Shown here one piece after another: positions 63,495-64,000 of a stretch of 64,000 nt of DNA; positions within the stretch are counted from its first letter, which is position 1; each line of letters begins with the position of its first letter. The stretch spans positions 248,001 to 312,000 of the forward strand of contig NZ_JAJKLK010000021.1 in NCBI RefSeq assembly GCF_020982545.1, given 5' to 3'. Source of the stretch: Streptomyces sp. MNU76. GTDB taxonomy: Bacteria > Actinomycetota > Actinomycetes > Streptomycetales > Streptomycetaceae. The notes beneath the pieces are model-generated. The model ran no database searches, was not told the DNA's origin, and saw only the letters and a list, made by a program, of their open reading frames with translations. The position numbers and the translations under genes are program-made.

Positions 63495-64000
63495 TCAGCC
63501 GGCGAGACGCGGCAGCACCCGCTCGGCGAACAGGCGCAGTCCCCGCCACCCCTCCTCGACCGGCATCCCGCCGACCAGCGGATGCAGGACGTAGTTGTCC
63601 AGGCCCAGCGCCACGCACTCGTCCGGCGTGACGATCCGGTACACGCCCTCGGCGCGCAGCTCCGCCACCGTCGCCGCGCCCGACCGCACGGCGGACCGGA
63701 TGCCGACCGACTGCCAGGAGGCGTACGTCCGCGCCTCGTGCAGGAAGTGCCGGCCGTACTCGGCCCACGCCCGGTCCGGGTCCTCCGCCACGTGCAGCAG
63801 GGGTGTCTCGGCGGCCGGCATCATCGTCCAGCCCTCGGTGCCGTACTCGACGAGCCGCTCCTTGTAGTACGCCTCCAGCTCCGGCAGGTGCGCGCTCGGG
63901 AAGAAGGGGAGCCCCAGGCGTGCCGCCCGGCGGGCCGCCGCCTTCGAGGAACCGCCGACCAGCAGCAGCGGATGCGGCTCGGTACCCGGGCGCGGGGTGA
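63495..64000 (-). CDS. LLM-class (probably F420-dependent) oxidoreductase, C-terminal part
   Basis: The frame is open to the window edge, giving about 168 C-terminal residues; the N-terminal part lies beyond 64000. Visible segments: PHPLLLVGGSSKAAARRAARLGLPFFPS (the LLM-type GGSS phosphate loop), LEAYYKERLVEYG, and the C-terminal PDECVALGLDNYVLHPLVGGMPVEEGWRGLRLFAERVLPRLAG. A barrel of the luciferase-like monooxygenase family, using F420 or FMN. It converges with the sugar permease gene. The substrate is unknown. Incomplete because of the window edge, not truncated. Confidence 0.85.
   Translation of the reverse strand, partial: TPRPGTEPHPLLLVGGSSKAAARRAARLGLPFFPSAHLPELEAYYKERLVEYGTEGWTMMPAAETPLLHVAEDPDRAWAEYGRHFLHEARTYASWQSVGIRSAVRSGAATVAELRAEGVYRIVTPDECVALGLDNYVLHPLVGGMPVEEGWRGLRLFAERVLPRLAG

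Overview
The window is chromosomal DNA from a Streptomyces or a very close relative. Evidence: extreme GC with G/C in almost every third codon position, frequent GTG starts, two actinobacterial conservons (cvnABCD), acyl-CoA carboxylase beta plus epsilon subunits, an HU protein with a lysine-rich tail (HupS type), NdgR beside leuCD, F420 genes (cofC and an F420-type LLM oxidoreductase), and a gene order (leuB, ilvE, cimA ... accBE, conservons, gltX, ndgR-leuCD, hupS, gpsA, ddl, thiLD, rpmB, recG, coaD, rpmF-rnc-mutM, smc, sugar permease) that I recall as the conserved Streptomyces core. I see no prophage, insertion sequence, CRISPR array, rRNA operon or replication origin.

Layout. 1-4551: branched-chain amino acid genes leuB, ilvE and cimA, the last behind a leader peptide with tandem Ile codons and an attenuator-like hairpin. 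4571-11283: more variable block with a membrane protein ending in Gly-rich repeats, a secreted trypsin, a decayed aminoglycoside phosphotransferase, a YceI protein and a polysaccharide lyase family 8 enzyme. 11449-13283: accB-accE. 13503-24138 (minus): two complete tandem conservons sharing a 185-bp identical tract in cvnD. 24744-28249: a 59-residue peptide gene, a FAH-family enzyme, gltX and a HAD hydrolase. 28340-28868: five tRNAs (Gln, Glu, Glu, Gln, Glu), all GltX substrates in organisms without GlnRS. 29036-31975: ndgR divergent from leuC-leuD. 32263-37557: a small protein gene, hupS, cofC with a small partner, plsC-like, gpsA, ddl. 37642-42671: DUF3515 lipoprotein, Lrp-type single-domain regulator, thiL-thiD, rpmB, FakA/YloV-like DAK protein. 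42529-47618 (minus): an Hsp90-like ATPase translationally coupled to a large TPR protein. 47811-55387: recG, rsmD, coaD, a DivIVA-like coiled-coil protein, DUF177, rpmF, rnc, mutM. 55360-63413: HxlR regulator, CAP-domain protein, acyP, a small coiled-coil protein, smc, a sugar/H+ symporter. The right edge cuts an LLM oxidoreductase.

The most unusual structural signal is a family of GC-rich repeats (core about 20-30 bp; full copies about 105-122 bp with terminal inverted repeats). Seven copies are intergenic, and each lies just 3' of a gene on that gene's own strand. An eighth lies in frame inside smc, in its hinge region. One intergenic copy is read through in antisense by the TPR gene, giving it an anomalous tail that runs into the 3' end of the convergent gene.
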